The notes under the pieces: generated by a model
The model's input: the letters and a program-made list of their open reading frames with translations, nothing else
Database searches by the model: none
Told to the model about the DNA's origin: nothing
Made by a program: the position numbers and the translations under genes
Source of the DNA: Mixophyes australis
Taxonomy: Eukaryota; Chordata; Amphibia; Anura; Limnodynastidae
Assembly (NCBI GenBank): GCA_036250195.1
Contig: JAVHZZ010000006.1
Span: 187,673,850 to 187,737,849 of the forward strand
Direction of reading: 5' to 3'
DNA: 64,000 nt
Part shown: one piece after another, positions 33,541 through 44,017 of the stretch
Position numbering within the stretch: position 1 is the stretch's first letter
Layout of the letters: the number at the start of each line of letters is the position of its first letter

Positions 33541-33559
33541 GCCATGTATTACCTGTAAA

Positions 33560-33900
33560 ATTACCACAGTTATCCAAGGAACGGGTGGAGCAAATGGTGG
33601 CGAATGGAAGACCACCTTCAACACCAGGGATGGTCACTATGATTACCGCATCATGCCGTTTGGGCCATGTAACACTCTGGCGGTCTTCCAAAGCTTAGTT
33701 AGCGAGATCTTCAGAGACCTATTATATTCCTGTGTTGTAGTATATCTGGACGATATTCTGTTTTTTTCCCGGGACCTGCCCACTCATTGTCATCAAGTGG
33801 CCGAAGTACTTTCAAGGTTTCTAGAATCACTTATTCTGCAAACTTGAGAAGTGCTCTTTTGAGACTTATCAGACGATAGCTATATATTCTAGGATACATA
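33560..33900 (+). pseudogene. Ty3/gypsy element 1: reverse transcriptase relic
   Basis: The frame around 33,653-33,847 encodes MPFGPCNTLAVFQ, then YLDDILFFS with the catalytic YLDD at 33,743-33,754. Just upstream, in other frames, is WKTTFNTRDGHYDYRIMPF-like sequence. The N-terminal part of RT is missing, probably because of the BED-finger insertion. Confidence 0.85.
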
Positions 33901-34344
33901 GTGTCAGGATCTGGCCTGTAAATGGACCCAGAAAAGGATTGGCCTCTTCCCTGTGGTATCAAAGCAAACCAACATTGTTTTGCCAACCACTACAGGCAGT
34001 TTATTCAAAGCTATTCTACGTTGGTGTCACCCATTGTAGCCCTCACTCATAAAGGAGCAGATACCCGAGCCGGCCTCCACAAGCCCTGGACGTCTTCAAA
34101 TTTCTCAAGACAATGTTCTCCACTGTACCTATTCTCAAGCAACCAGAACCCATCTTATCCTTCTTTGTGAAACTCGATGCCTCGGCTGTAGGTGTAGAGG
34201 TGGTGCTTTCTCAGTATTCTTTTTCTGGAAGTAAAAAAACTCCTCCCCTGTGGCTTATTCTCCCGTAAATTTCTACAAATGGAGAAAAACGATGTTATAG
34301 GAGATAAAGAGCTCCTAGCCATGAGTGGAGGTATCTTCCGGAAG
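33901..34344 (+). pseudogene. Ty3/gypsy element 1: RT-connection and RNase H relic
   Basis: ANHYRQFIQSYSTLVSPIVA is the typical post-RT segment. In shifted frames FVKLDASAVGVEVVLSQYSF gives the RNase H start (the LDAS aspartate). Homology stops at 34,344, where a hAT-like MITE interrupts it, and resumes at 34,643. Confidence 0.8.
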
Positions 34345-34642
34345 CAGTGGCGGATCCAGGGGAGCGATCGGGGCATTCGTTCCCCCTAGCAACAGAAAGC
34401 CTACCATTAAAATAGTTCCCAGTTGATCAAAATGGAGGGGACGGGGCCAATCGTGATCGGAAGGCGGGGCTAAACGTGGGCCAGCCAATCAGAGTGGTCC
34501 CAGCCACCGATCAAAAACGGGAGTGGGAGGGGCCAATCTCAAGTGGAAGGCGGAGCTAAAGGCAGGCCAGCCAATCAGAGTAAAGGAGGGGCATGATTAT
34601 GCAAAATCACCCCCCTAAACATAAAGTCTAGGTCCGCCCCTG
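34345..34642. mobile_element. hAT-like MITE inside the gypsy RNase H
   Basis: The 298-bp element begins CAGTGGCGGATCCAGGGG and ends, inverted, CTAGGTCCGCCCCTG. Flanks TCCGGAAG (34,337-34,344) and TCTGGAGG (34,643-34,650) match at 6 of 8 positions, as expected for an aged 8-bp target duplication. It contains a duplicated internal GCCAGCCAATCAGAGT unit. RNase H sequence continues on either side. Confidence 0.88.
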
Positions 34643-35430
34643 TCTGGAGGTTCACAATTTTCTGTTAACATCATCACAGATCGTAAGAATCTGCTAGATC
34701 TCCAAGGAGCCAAGTGTTTTCACCCCCCGGCAGGCACGATGGTCACTTTTTTTCCCGATTTAATCTACGCATCACCTTTAGACCAGGTTCTAAAAATTTA
34801 AAAAGCAGACGCATTTCCCAATGTGCCTGACTCTCTGGAACATCTCTTCCGCCCTATTTTGAATCCGAAAGCACTCCTGGTTACATCAGTACCTGCTTCT
34901 CCTACTCCTCCTTCAGGCAAAACCTTCGTTCCCCCATCTCTCCAAAAGAAATTACTCCAATGGTGGCATGCTTCTCATTTTACCAGTCGTGATGGAGTTC
35001 TGAAGACTTCTGAGCTGATTTCCCGAAATTATTGGTGGCCTACACTTCTCACTGATGTCAAGCAGCTTGTACTATTTGTGCACAACATAAGACTCCTCGG
35101 AGGAGTCCTACTGGGCCATTTACCTCTTGCAACCAAGCCGTGGTTATATATCTCCATGGATTTTATTACAGACCTCCCTCACAGCAAGAAGTTTAACACG
35201 GTCTGGGTTTTCTAAAATGGCCCATTTCATGCCCCTTATTGGACTACCCTCTGCTGCTAAGCTTGCCCACTTGTTTGTTAAAGAAATCTTCCGACTCCAT
35301 GGCTGTCCCTTAGAGATTGTATCCAACCGGGGAGTTCATTTTACTTCTAGATCATGGAGAAACCTTTATCCGGATATACTCTTCAGACAACTATTGAGAC
35401 CTTCTGCCATGGGCGGAATTCGCCCATAAC
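34643..35430 (+). pseudogene. Ty3/gypsy element 1: RNase H end and integrase relic
   Basis: After the MITE, sequence encoding RQARWSLFF and the (shifted) LKADA(F)P end of RNase H appears. Integrase follows: LLQWWHASHFTSRDGVLKTS and LISRNYWWPTLLTDVKQ give the zinc-binding region, ISMDFITDLPHSKKFNTVWV gives the first catalytic aspartate, and LFVKEIFRLHGCPLEIVSNR gives the second segment. Several frameshifts and stops are present. Confidence 0.85.
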
Positions 35431-35499
35431 AACCTTTATCATGACTCAACCTCCTCTACTCCATTCTCCATTGTCTATGTTCTCCATCTGAATATTGCT

Positions 35500-36130
35500 A
35501 GTTTTTCTGTCCTCCCACCCACCCAGTTACCTGCGGTTGATAAATTCCATCTGGATTTTTGTTCCATCTGGGCTCAAACCCTCCAGCGCCTAAAGAAATC
35601 TTGCTCCCATTACAAACACTTTGTGGATAGGAAACGTCATGCCATTCCTCCATTGAAAATTGGCGATAAAGTATGGCTCTCCACCAAGAATGTGCTGCTT
35701 AAGCTATCTTGCATGAAGTTTGCACCTCGCTCCGCTACTTTCCTGACTCTAGGGGCTTCCCAGCTCCACAGAATCTCCGTGGCAACTACTGCTACTGAAC
35801 CACACTCTCGCTATCTTCTATTTCTTCTTGTTCCGGTGGAACAGGTTCTCCTTGTGGTTTCGCCCGTTACCTTCTGTGAGGAACGCGACCTGCGGTTAGG
35901 GAGCCGCTAAGCCCATACTCCCTTGCGGGAACCCCTGGTGAAAACCTCCCTCTCCGTTAGACTCCGCGCCTCTCTGAGGGTAGCTTCAAACTGGACAAAC
36001 CACTCGGGCAGCTCCCAGAATCCTCGTGGTGTGACAGTCTGCTTCTTCTTTGACTTCTTTATGCCTTCCTGTCTCGTTTCCTCTACTCTACTCTCCACTG
36101 ACAGCGTTGTGACGTCACAACACTGAAGGT
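35500..36130 (+). pseudogene. Ty3/gypsy element 1: integrase C-terminus and 3' end
   Basis: RKRHAIPPLKIGDKVWLSTK with NVLLKLSCMKFAPR (35,629-35,740) is the conserved C-terminal integrase segment. From about 35,880, GACCTGCGGTTAGGGAGCCG and TTAGACTCCGCGCCTCT match 15,390-15,470, so an LTR or 3' non-coding region begins here. I could not fix the LTR boundaries. Confidence 0.7.
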
Positions 36131-36444
36131 AGCCGGGCACCCATTCGTCTTTTGCCATTAGCTTCTGAAATGTGTGGGCTGCCCTGTGGCAGCTATGCAC
36201 CTAGAGTCTGGACTGTGGGCACATAGGAGGCGGCCCCCATTGGATTGTGCCATGGGCAGTTACAGCCCTGGCGATGAGTGCCAGTTTAATAGTTGAAATT
36301 CAGATAATCATTAAGTATTTTTGTGGAACCCCAATCACTACCATTCCTAGGCAACCAGAGCTGCTGAAACATGTGGTTCCACAAAAGTATCTAATAATAA
36401 AAACACACAGCAAATTTTGCATTATTTTAATTGAAATAAATACT

Positions 36445-36570
36445 CATCATCATCAGTTATTTATATAGCGGCACTAATTCCGCAGCGCTGTACAGAGAAC
36501 TCATTCACATCAGTCTCTGCCGCATTGGAGCTAACAGTCTAAATTCCCTAACATAGACACACACAAACAC
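36445..36570 (-). mobile_element. tRNA-SINE, 5'-truncated copy
   Basis: CATCATCATCAG tail, TTATATAGCGGCACTAATTC, CAGTCTCTGCCGCATTGGAG and CAGTCTAAATTCCCTAACAT are present. The copy ends at the CA-rich stretch, where the next copy begins. Confidence 0.88.
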
Positions 36571-36572
36571 AC

Positions 36573-36930
36573 CATCATCATCACTATTTATTTATATAGC
36601 GCCACTAATTCCGCAGTGCTGTACAGAGAACTCATTCACATCAGTCCCTGCCCCATTGGAGCTTACAGTCTAAAATCCCTAACACACACACACAGACAGA
36701 CAGACAGACAGAGAGACGCACACACAGACTAGGGTCAATTTGTTAGCAGCCAATTAACCTACCAGTATGTTTTTTGGAGTGTGGGAGGAAACTGGAGCAC
36801 CCGGAGTAAACCCACGCAAACATGGGGAGAACATACAAACTCCTCACAGATAAGGCCATGGTTGGGAATTGAACTCATGACCCCAGTGCTACAAGGCAGA
36901 TGTGATAACCACTACGCCACCGTGCTGCCC
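36573..36930 (-). mobile_element. tRNA-SINE, full length
   Basis: All parts are present: a CATCATCATC tail, TTTATATAGCGCCACTAATT, a CACACAGACAGACAGACAGA simple repeat, GTGTGGGAGGAAACTGGAGC, and a tRNA-like head. On the minus strand the head reads GGGCAGCACGGTGGCGTAGT, GGTTATCACATCTGCCTTGT, then GGTCATGAGTTCAATTCCC. A and B box-like segments can be seen. A short second fragment (CAGTCAATTAACCTACCAGT) follows at about 36,950-36,990. Confidence 0.92.
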
Positions 36931-37059
36931 CACGTGCTTGACACACACGTCAATTTGATAGCAGTCAATTAACCTACCAGTATGTTTTCCCTCATTCACC
37001 ACATTATTATTCGCCTAAGGGGCCTTGTGCTCCCCTCCACTGCCCAAAACTCTTTACAA

Positions 37060-37150
37060 AAAGAGAAATCTCTGGTGAAGATCTACTCTCCCAGGAATTT
37101 CCCTGAAATTTGGAATTCTCCTAGACTTTCCAGGACAGTAGGCAAGTATG
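37060..37150. mobile_element. Partial hAT-like MITE (CATACTTGCC family)
   Basis: The right end GGACAGTAGGCAAGTATG matches the terminus of the MITEs at 5,284 and 6,409, with diverged subterminal CTCCTAGACTTTCC. The left half is lost or unrecognisable. Confidence 0.6.
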
Positions 37151-37255
37151 CTCTAATACTTTATATTGGCCGTAATTCTCATTATCTGTTCTTATTATCT
37201 GGGCTTTATAAGTGAATATTTCTTAAAGTACAGATAATGACATAATAACCATGCT

Positions 37256-37441
37256 TAGCAAACAATTAACCTACTAGTATGTTTTTGGACTGTGGGAGGA
37301 AACCGGAGCACCCGGAGGAAACCCACGCAAACACGGGGAGAACATACAAACTCCACCCAGATAAGGCCATGGTTGGGAATTGAACTCATGACCCCAGCGC
37401 TGTGAGGCAGAAGTGCTAACCACTTAGCCTCCATGCTGCCC
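37256..37441 (-). mobile_element. tRNA-SINE, 5' half only
   Basis: AATTAACCTACTAGTATG through GTGGGAGGAAACCGGAGCAC to the tRNA-like head ending TCCATGCTGCCC is present, but the TATATAGCGCC tail half is missing. It is the complement of the usual 5'-truncated copies. Confidence 0.85.
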
Positions 37442-38974
37442 AGGCCGTTACAGACACATGGATCTCCCCCTCTGACACTGCTTCCCCTACTGCACTCTCC
37501 CAAAGGGGTCTTTCCAGCTCCCTAAATCCCTCTTCTGGGGACCACCAATGAGGTGCAAGAAACAGGTGTATATGAGCTGCTACTTGAAAACAACATATCC
37601 CGATTAGATATTGCCTGGTAAGCAGAATCTGATGGGTTTCCCTAAAGGAAAAATAGCATATGAATTGTGGAGTACTATGCATGACCCAGATGTCCCAGCA
37701 TAACCTGGAATCTGTAAGTCACAAAAACACTGTCAAGGAATTTTGACACTGACTGGGTAGTGATATATTGTATACTAATGCACTTCTGGACAAGGTCTAA
37801 TGTTGTGGGTCCAATGGTCCTGTCTGTTCCCCAACCCCTTTCCTATACCTTTGTCTATGTCCTTCTTTAATATTCTATAAAACAATTCCTGTATTAATAA
37901 TCCTAGAGTTACCAGTTATACTTGGTGCATTATATATAGTTGATGTTACACCTTTTTATTACTGTTTTGTGCTATCCATACAAGTCACTGATGGAATTAT
38001 AATGGCCACCCAGGGGTGTGCTTCAAATTCAGCTACCTGAGGCAGCAGTCTCAGAAACAGATTTAGAGGGGCAATGAAATTAAGGGATTCAGTTTAAAAA
38101 AAGTAAATACAATTTTTTAGAGATGTGCACAGAATCCTGGTTTAGTTTTGGTTCTAAAATAATCTTTGTGTTTTGGCTTTGGATCTGGATTTAATTAAAC
38201 ATTGTAAAAAATAGGTGAAAGCATGTCATTACTATTTATAGCATTAACATTCATTTTCAGTAATTCACAGCCTATTTTCTAATGATCTCTTCACAACTGT
38301 CAACATTTTTCCCAATTTTGGCCAAAGGCTGCAACGAGCTGGTTGGCTAAAATTAGTGACAGAACAGCAGCACAAATACATGGCAGCTTAATAAAAGATG
38401 CAATCCCTATGAAACATTGTGGCACAACAGTGTGCATAAAGTATGTACATGTGGTCACTGAATGCCGAAAATGCCCAGAAATTTTATGAGCAACAGACAG
38501 CATCTACTCCACCGACCTCTCATTTTTAAAGAAATTTTGCACCAGCAAATGTATTGTGTACAATTTTTGTTTTGTTATTGGAAATTAGATATCCTGAGGA
38601 AATTGTTAGTGGGGAGAGCCATTTTGCTTTGACATTACTGAGTTTTTCCACCAGAATGACAATGGTATGTTTGTTTCTTTGCAAAACCAGTGATGCAAAG
38701 AGTAGCTTGCCTGTCAATGATCTGGCATTGTGTGCTAGCACTATTATGCTGAAAGGATGAGGAGAATCATCATGATCAATTTTTATCTGAAAGCATGTTA
38801 CAATTCCTATGAAACATAGTGGCAGAGCACTGGCTGATAAGACGGTCATTTTAGACAAGTAGATAGATGAAGGTGGGCTGCACCCAGAAGATTTTTTTTT
38901 TCCATTTTGTATTAAACCTACATGTTATATATTTCCTTAAAATATAAAACCTCATTAAACAGAATGCCTACAAA
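37442..38974. other. No gene seen
   Basis: A phrase near CCTATGAAACATTGTGGCA recurs at about 38,406 and 38,809, hinting at an old duplicated repeat. Sequence at about 38,115-38,240 (TAGAGATGTGCACAGAAT) resembles the TTTTGGTTTTGG-type repeat at 43,015. No coding frame is supported. Confidence 0.4.
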
Positions 38975-39560
38975 TTACAAAAGTTTACAGTGCTCAAAAC
39001 GTATTAACAGAGAGTGATAATGTGATAAAGTCAGAGGGTTTGTAAATGTTAAGAGGATATCATCCATGTACAATGAAAGCTTATATTGTTCAGGGCCAGC
39101 TTGTATGCCTGTGAAATTGTGGTTATTACGGATGCTAAACACCAGTGGCTCCATCAAGAGAGCAAAAAGGAGTGGTGCCATTCCTAATTGGGAAAGGAAC
39201 TGAGGCAGCACCATAAGCAAGCACAGCAGCAGAAGGGTTATGGTACAATGCAGCAACTCCGCATAAGAATCAACCTTGAAAGTCCATTACTTAGAGAGTA
39301 CCTCTCATAAAGGGCTAGTAAACTCTATCAAAGGTATTATTAGCATCTAGAGACACCACCAGAGTGGGGGTAGAATGTTCGTTAGCTGTAGAAATCAAGT
39401 CTATCACCTGCCTTGTGTTATCTGCGGCCTGGCAGACTGGGATAAAGCCCACTTGGACCAGATGGACCAATGTGGGGATAAGAGGAACTCTGAGGCAAAG
39501 GTCAAAGGCGATATGTAAGCATGCCCTGATGGCTTTAATTTAAGACCAGTAATGTGTCCT
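38975..39560 (-). pseudogene. LINE reverse transcriptase relic (L1/Tx1-like)
   Basis: On the minus strand, in several frames, the order is ADNTRQVIDLISTANEHSTP, VVSLDANNTFDRVY, then APLLFALLMEPLVFSIRNN and YKLSLYMDDILLTFTNPL. These are RT motifs of an L1-type LINE. The catalytic pair lies in YMDD at 39,059-39,070. Stops and frameshifts make it inactive. The C-terminal part is missing beyond 38,975. Confidence 0.8.
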
Positions 39561-40480
39561 ACTTATGTCATGTGCACAAAGGCATTCATTTCTGGAATCC
39601 ATGATGTGGTCACCTTCTCTGTGACTCCATATATTTTCTGTTTTAAAAACACAACATAAAATCATGTGGATTCTTTTAGCCTGGGGGATGAGACTCAGCT
39701 CAGTAGCCAATTGGGAACAGCCCAGGGAGCATATGTCCCCTCTACCCCTCAGCCCAGTTAGCCCCTGTTCTTCATCATAAGAGCTCACTAGTTTTGATGG
39801 ACCCCTATTTCATTAGCAGCCATAAGGCCACCATCTCCTTGACTTGGACAGATTTCAATGGGTATGAGGTTGTCCGCAAGTAGCTACCAGATAACCAGTG
39901 AACGAATTTCGTTTTGTATTAAAAAAAACCACATATGAAAGGCCTTTTCTGTAACTAGAGACACCACCATGGGGTACAATATTTGTTATTTGCCTTGGGC
40001 CGGCTGGCAAATTTTAGCCTGGAGGCCAAGACTCTGCCCAGCATGTTCCCCTGCCCAGCCAGCACTTGTTCTTCATAAGAACAGACTAGTAAAGATGTAT
40101 CCCTATTCCGTCAACAGCCGCAAGGTCACTATCTCCTTGGCTTCATCATAAGTTGGTATGAGGGTTTCCCTAAGCAGCCAGGAATAGCCAGTAAACAGAA
40201 CACGATGATTTGTTATTACCACTCAATAACAAACTCTTAGCCACCCACAAGAGCCCAGGCTCAAGAACTTGATTTAGTAAACTGGCTGACCCAGTTTCAT
40301 TTGGTAACAGAGGAGCTGACCCAGTTTCATTTGGTAACTGCACACCACTCAGATAAAGCTTAACCTGCTTGGTGTCGGGAACATAGGGAACTTACAGTTA
40401 TTTATAAGGGTTAACCCATCACATAACTGTGAGGAATGAGGCCTAAATCATAACTGCAGTGTAAATATAGTGCCCTGTTG
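39561..40480. other. Repeat-derived DNA with an internal duplication
   Basis: Segments near 39,660-39,900 and 40,010-40,200 resemble each other in the same order: TTTTAGCCTGG, CCCAG(C/T)TAGC-like, CTTGTTCTTCAT, AAGAGC/GAACAGACTAGT, GTCACTATCTCCTTGGCTT. A 40-bp tandem GAGCTGACCCAGTTTCATTT-type repeat lies at about 40,288-40,345. The parent element is not recognised. Confidence 0.45.
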
Positions 40481-40599
40481 CAGTGTTTTAATATCACCCC
40501 AGAGCCGCACAGACAAAGATTCCGTGATTTAAATTGATGTTCATCTGACACTTCTGGACTTGTGGCCCAACTGTCTGATTCCTTCAAACAGTGGATTGG

Positions 40600-41045
40600 A
40601 GGGTTATAGATCACCATTTTTGATGCTCTGCGAGATTTAATGATCCAAGAGTTGTTTCTCACTTTGTGCCCAGCTGATGTTGAGGAATGGGTAGTGGATC
40701 GGGACCCTGAATCATCTGCGGAAGCAGCTAGACTGGCTGACAAGTATACTGTCACCCGTGCACCTACAGCTAAAAGAGGGACTTTTGCGCCAGAGCAATC
40801 TGCCTGGAAAGGTGGAAGGCCAGGAGGATCAACGCCATCCCTCTCAACGCCATCACCCACTGTTTCTTCATCTTTCTGGAGGTTTGCTGCAAAGCCTGTT
40901 TTCGAAGACACCCGCCGATGTTTTGTATGCAACCAGTTGTGGCACATCAGTACTGCCTGTCCAGAAAAGAAGAACACTACACCCTCCTCAAGGGGGGTAC
41001 CTTCCCTGCAATGTTCTCCAGCTGTCCTGTGTGTTTCTTGAACCG
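40600..41045 (+). pseudogene. Gypsy-family gag relic with CCHC zinc knuckle
   Basis: The frame from 40,640 encodes MIQELFLTLCPADVEEWVVD, then AARLADKYTVTRA, a SCAN/capsid C-terminal-like segment. A zinc knuckle CFVCNQLWHISTACPEK (C-x2-C-x4-H-x4-C) follows. This is the gag layout of retrovirus-like or Ty3/gypsy elements. The frame ends at 41,041 and the homologous protease follows. No LTR was identified beside it. Confidence 0.75.
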
Positions 41046-41081
41046 TAAGGGGGCAGGAAGGACAACCTACAAACAGTCACT

Positions 41082-41330
41082 GTGGGGTTAAGAGACATGG
41101 AGGCTGATGTTACACTGGGGCATTCAGAACTGTTGGGGTTAGAGGACTTAATTTCAGCAATCTGTATTTCTGTGCAAGGGGTGGGTGGAATTCACCTTAC
41201 TGTGGCTATGGCCAAGGTTTACCTTAATCGGGGTGCTGTAAAGGGCCTAAGAGAAGTAGGGGTATCGGACAATATTCCTGCCAATGTGTAACTTGGAACT
41301 GATTTAGGGAGAATGCATTCTCAGTATGTT
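41082..41330 (+). pseudogene. Retropepsin relic downstream of the gag
   Basis: GLRDMEADVTLGHSEL occupies the place of the usual L-R-D-[ST]-G-A active-site segment, but here the glycine position is altered (D-M-E-A), so the site is lost. VQGVGGIHLTVAMAKVYLN and VSDNIPANV follow as expected for the protease body and end. The sequence then decays through 42,330 with repeated TGTGACAGGGAAAGGGTAT phrases. Confidence 0.7.
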
Positions 41331-42620
41331 TCCACTGATGATGTTGTAAAATCAGCTGGGAGTATCAAACGTTTTTTTCCCAGGTACCAGGAGGTGATAA
41401 GTTAAAGGTCTGTTCAGTTGCACCTGATATGTGTAAACCAGGATGTGACAGGGAAAGGGTGTATTCTAATGTACCTGATGTTTGTAATGATTTTAATGCA
41501 CCCATATTACAATGTCAGAATCTGGTGAGAGTAACCATGTTTTTTTCTCAGGTAAAAGCATGTGACAGGGAAAGGGTATCTTCTATTGTACCTGAAGTGA
41601 GTAAGATGATAATGGGGTAGATAAGATGCTTGCTAGAAATGTGATAGATGATAATGTGATCAGTTCTGTTAGGTTAGTTAACAGCAACCTTCTTACTCAG
41701 GTAATGTGTTCATAAGTGAGAGTACAGTGCAAATGGGAGGGAGGACAGCGTGCAACTGTGTGTTCTGTGCCTGAACCAGCCGTGCCCAGGAGTATTGAGA
41801 ATGTAGGGGAGACACATAGACATGACCAACAGGAAGTAGCGAGTGACAGCAGTCCTTACATTGCTGCTGTGACCTGTAGTTCGAATATTCACCACTCAGA
41901 TCTCAATCTGAGTTCTGAACATTCACCTGAATTTTCTATAGAGACAGGGATGTCATCTGGTAGCCCATCCTCTCTTAGTCAGACCTCTAACAGGTTAGAG
42001 GAGGTAGATGAGGGTCCCACACTACCTGTTACAATCCACCCCATATAGATGAGTCAAAGATGGAGGGGAGTGTCCTGTCCAGTAGCCCGCCAGAAAAGAA
42101 TTGCATAGTGTGTGCCCCTGACAGGGAATTTTATAACTGGGAAGCAGGGCCGAGTGGAAGTAGATATTCTGCTGTGCCAGAATTAAGGGGTTCCCACTTA
42201 CATGAGTTTTTGTGGGAGGGAGGCATTCTCTCAGGCAGCACCCACAAAGTGACTCAGTCAGTGAAAGGTACATAGAGTGTAGCTAAGAATGCAGAGGTTA
42301 GCCCACAGCTATTGAAGGATTAGAAGTCCCAGCAAATCTGTAGCCTGTGCGATAGGTGAGAAGAAGATTGAGTGCTGGGATCGTGTGTAACCCCGTACCG
42401 TAAATACTTCCAAGTCACAAGTGTGCTAAGTGCGACCTGTACAGGTAGCTAAGATAGGTTTTTCTGACAAAACAAAGATGATATATTGTCTGACTGTGTG
42501 AAAATAGGATAATATATTAAATCAGGAAGTAGACAGAGGGGCTTATCCCTGACACTTGGTCTGACTGCTGTACATTTGAAGAAAGAATGAATGGGGCTGT
42601 GGAAATGCTCCAGACTGCAG
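41331..42620. other. Decayed retroelement interior
   Basis: Short open frames without stable homology. A phrase TGACAGGGAAAGGGT occurs at about 41,447 and 41,562, pointing to an internal duplication. It is probably the continuation of the gag/protease relic, but no RT motif was seen. Confidence 0.4.
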
Positions 42621-43660
42621 TTACTGTTTCATCATAGGCTGCAGCCAGTCCAAACTAAAGGGACAGCCATACAGCAGTGGTGTTCCTTCAGTCAATGATT
42701 TTTTTGTCCATGGCCGTAGCACGCAAGGATGTCTCTTGGGATCATAGATTGCATTAGGAGAGTCAATTGAAATTGGAAAATTGGATGCTGGACTATGTAC
42801 TAATAATGAGGAGGTTGATGTTGAAGTTGTTGACGGTGAAGATTGCATGAGGTATCTATCCATTCCACTGTTAGCTGATGCTGGGCTGCTTGTTATTATA
42901 TACAATTTTCCACCTTTGAAAAACTACTTGAATTGACTCGCTGCAAATGATGTAATAGGGAGGAGGTGCCTAGATCAACCTCCCTACCTCTACTTATTGT
43001 GGAGAAAAAAAAAATACAGATCCAAAACCAAAACCAAAACACTCAAGGGCGGTTTTGGCAAAACCAAAACCCGAAGGTAATTCAGATCCAAAACCAAAAC
43101 CAAAACACAGGGGTTAGTGAGCATCTCTACAGACTGATAACATTTGATCCCAGAAGACATACTAGGGGGTTGGGTCCCGGTCAGATCTCTCATTGGTGTA
43201 TGCTGTGCAGAATTTTGACCCCGGGAGCCTGTTCCAGGTATTCCATTGGATGGATTTGGATGACATTTAAAATAAAGAGAAAAACAACTCTGTGCAGCCA
43301 CCTCATGGGTGTTGGAAGAGCTGCTAAGCTGCTAATTATTTTTTAAAAGGTTGACAGTTACATCCAACTCATAGTTAACTTGAAGATTTAAACCCGAGCA
43401 GCGCTGGGTACTTCAGCTAGTATACTATAACAACAAGTAGCCGCTACTCTTCACTCTCTGACATCCAGCTGGTCAGCACACAGTTGTAGTAGACTGGTCT
43501 CTAAATAAACTGCAGTAAAATCACAGCTATTGCTATATAAATTGTCCGTTTCATTCTTCCCAATCCTCTACAAGCCATTTTCTTAGCACAGAATTGCAGT
43601 CGTCCTCCTCACATGCTATCACTTATAAAATGGCCGATGAGAACAGAGGGGAGGGCTGTA
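42621..43660. other. Mixed repeat DNA, possible hAT remnant
   Basis: 42,621-42,905 contains an acidic GAGGAGGTTGATGTTGAAGT stretch like that before the BED finger at 33 kb. 43,015-43,110 has alternating CCAAAACCAAAACCAAAAC phrases ending in GAGCATCTCT, a recurring low-complexity repeat. No gene is supported. Confidence 0.35.
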
Positions 43661-44012
43661 TCATCATCATCATCATCATTTATTTATATAGCGCCACTGA
43701 TTCCGCAGCGCTGTACAGAGAACTCACTCACATCAGTCCCTGCCCCATTGGAGCTTACAGTCTAAATTCCCTAACACACACAGACAGACAAACAGACAGA
43801 CAGAGAGAGAGAGAGAGACTAGGGTCAATTTTGATAGCAGTCAATTAACCTACCAGTATGTTTTTGGAGTGTGGGAGGAAACCGGAGCACCCGGAGGAAA
43901 CCCACGCAAACATGGGGAGAACATACAAACTCCACACAGAACTCATGGGAATTGAACTCATGACCCCAGTGCTGTGAGGGAGAAGTGCTAACCACTACGC
44001 CACGGTGCAGCC
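43661..44012 (-). mobile_element. tRNA-SINE, full length
   Basis: It runs from a CATCATCATCATCATCATT tail to a tRNA-like head; the minus strand reads GGCTGCACCGTGGCGTAGTG, GTTAGCACTTCTCCCTCACA, then GGTCATGAGTTCAATTCCC. A 6-bp CTGTAT repeat lies at both ends (43,656-43,661 and 44,012-44,017). It has a CAGACAGACAAACAGACAGA-type simple repeat in the middle. Confidence 0.93.
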
Positions 44013-44017
44013 TGTAT

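Noticed and set aside
36860..36930. Possible tRNA gene
   Set aside because: The tRNA-like sequence is the head of a SINE present in several copies with the same flanking core. There is no separate intact cloverleaf.
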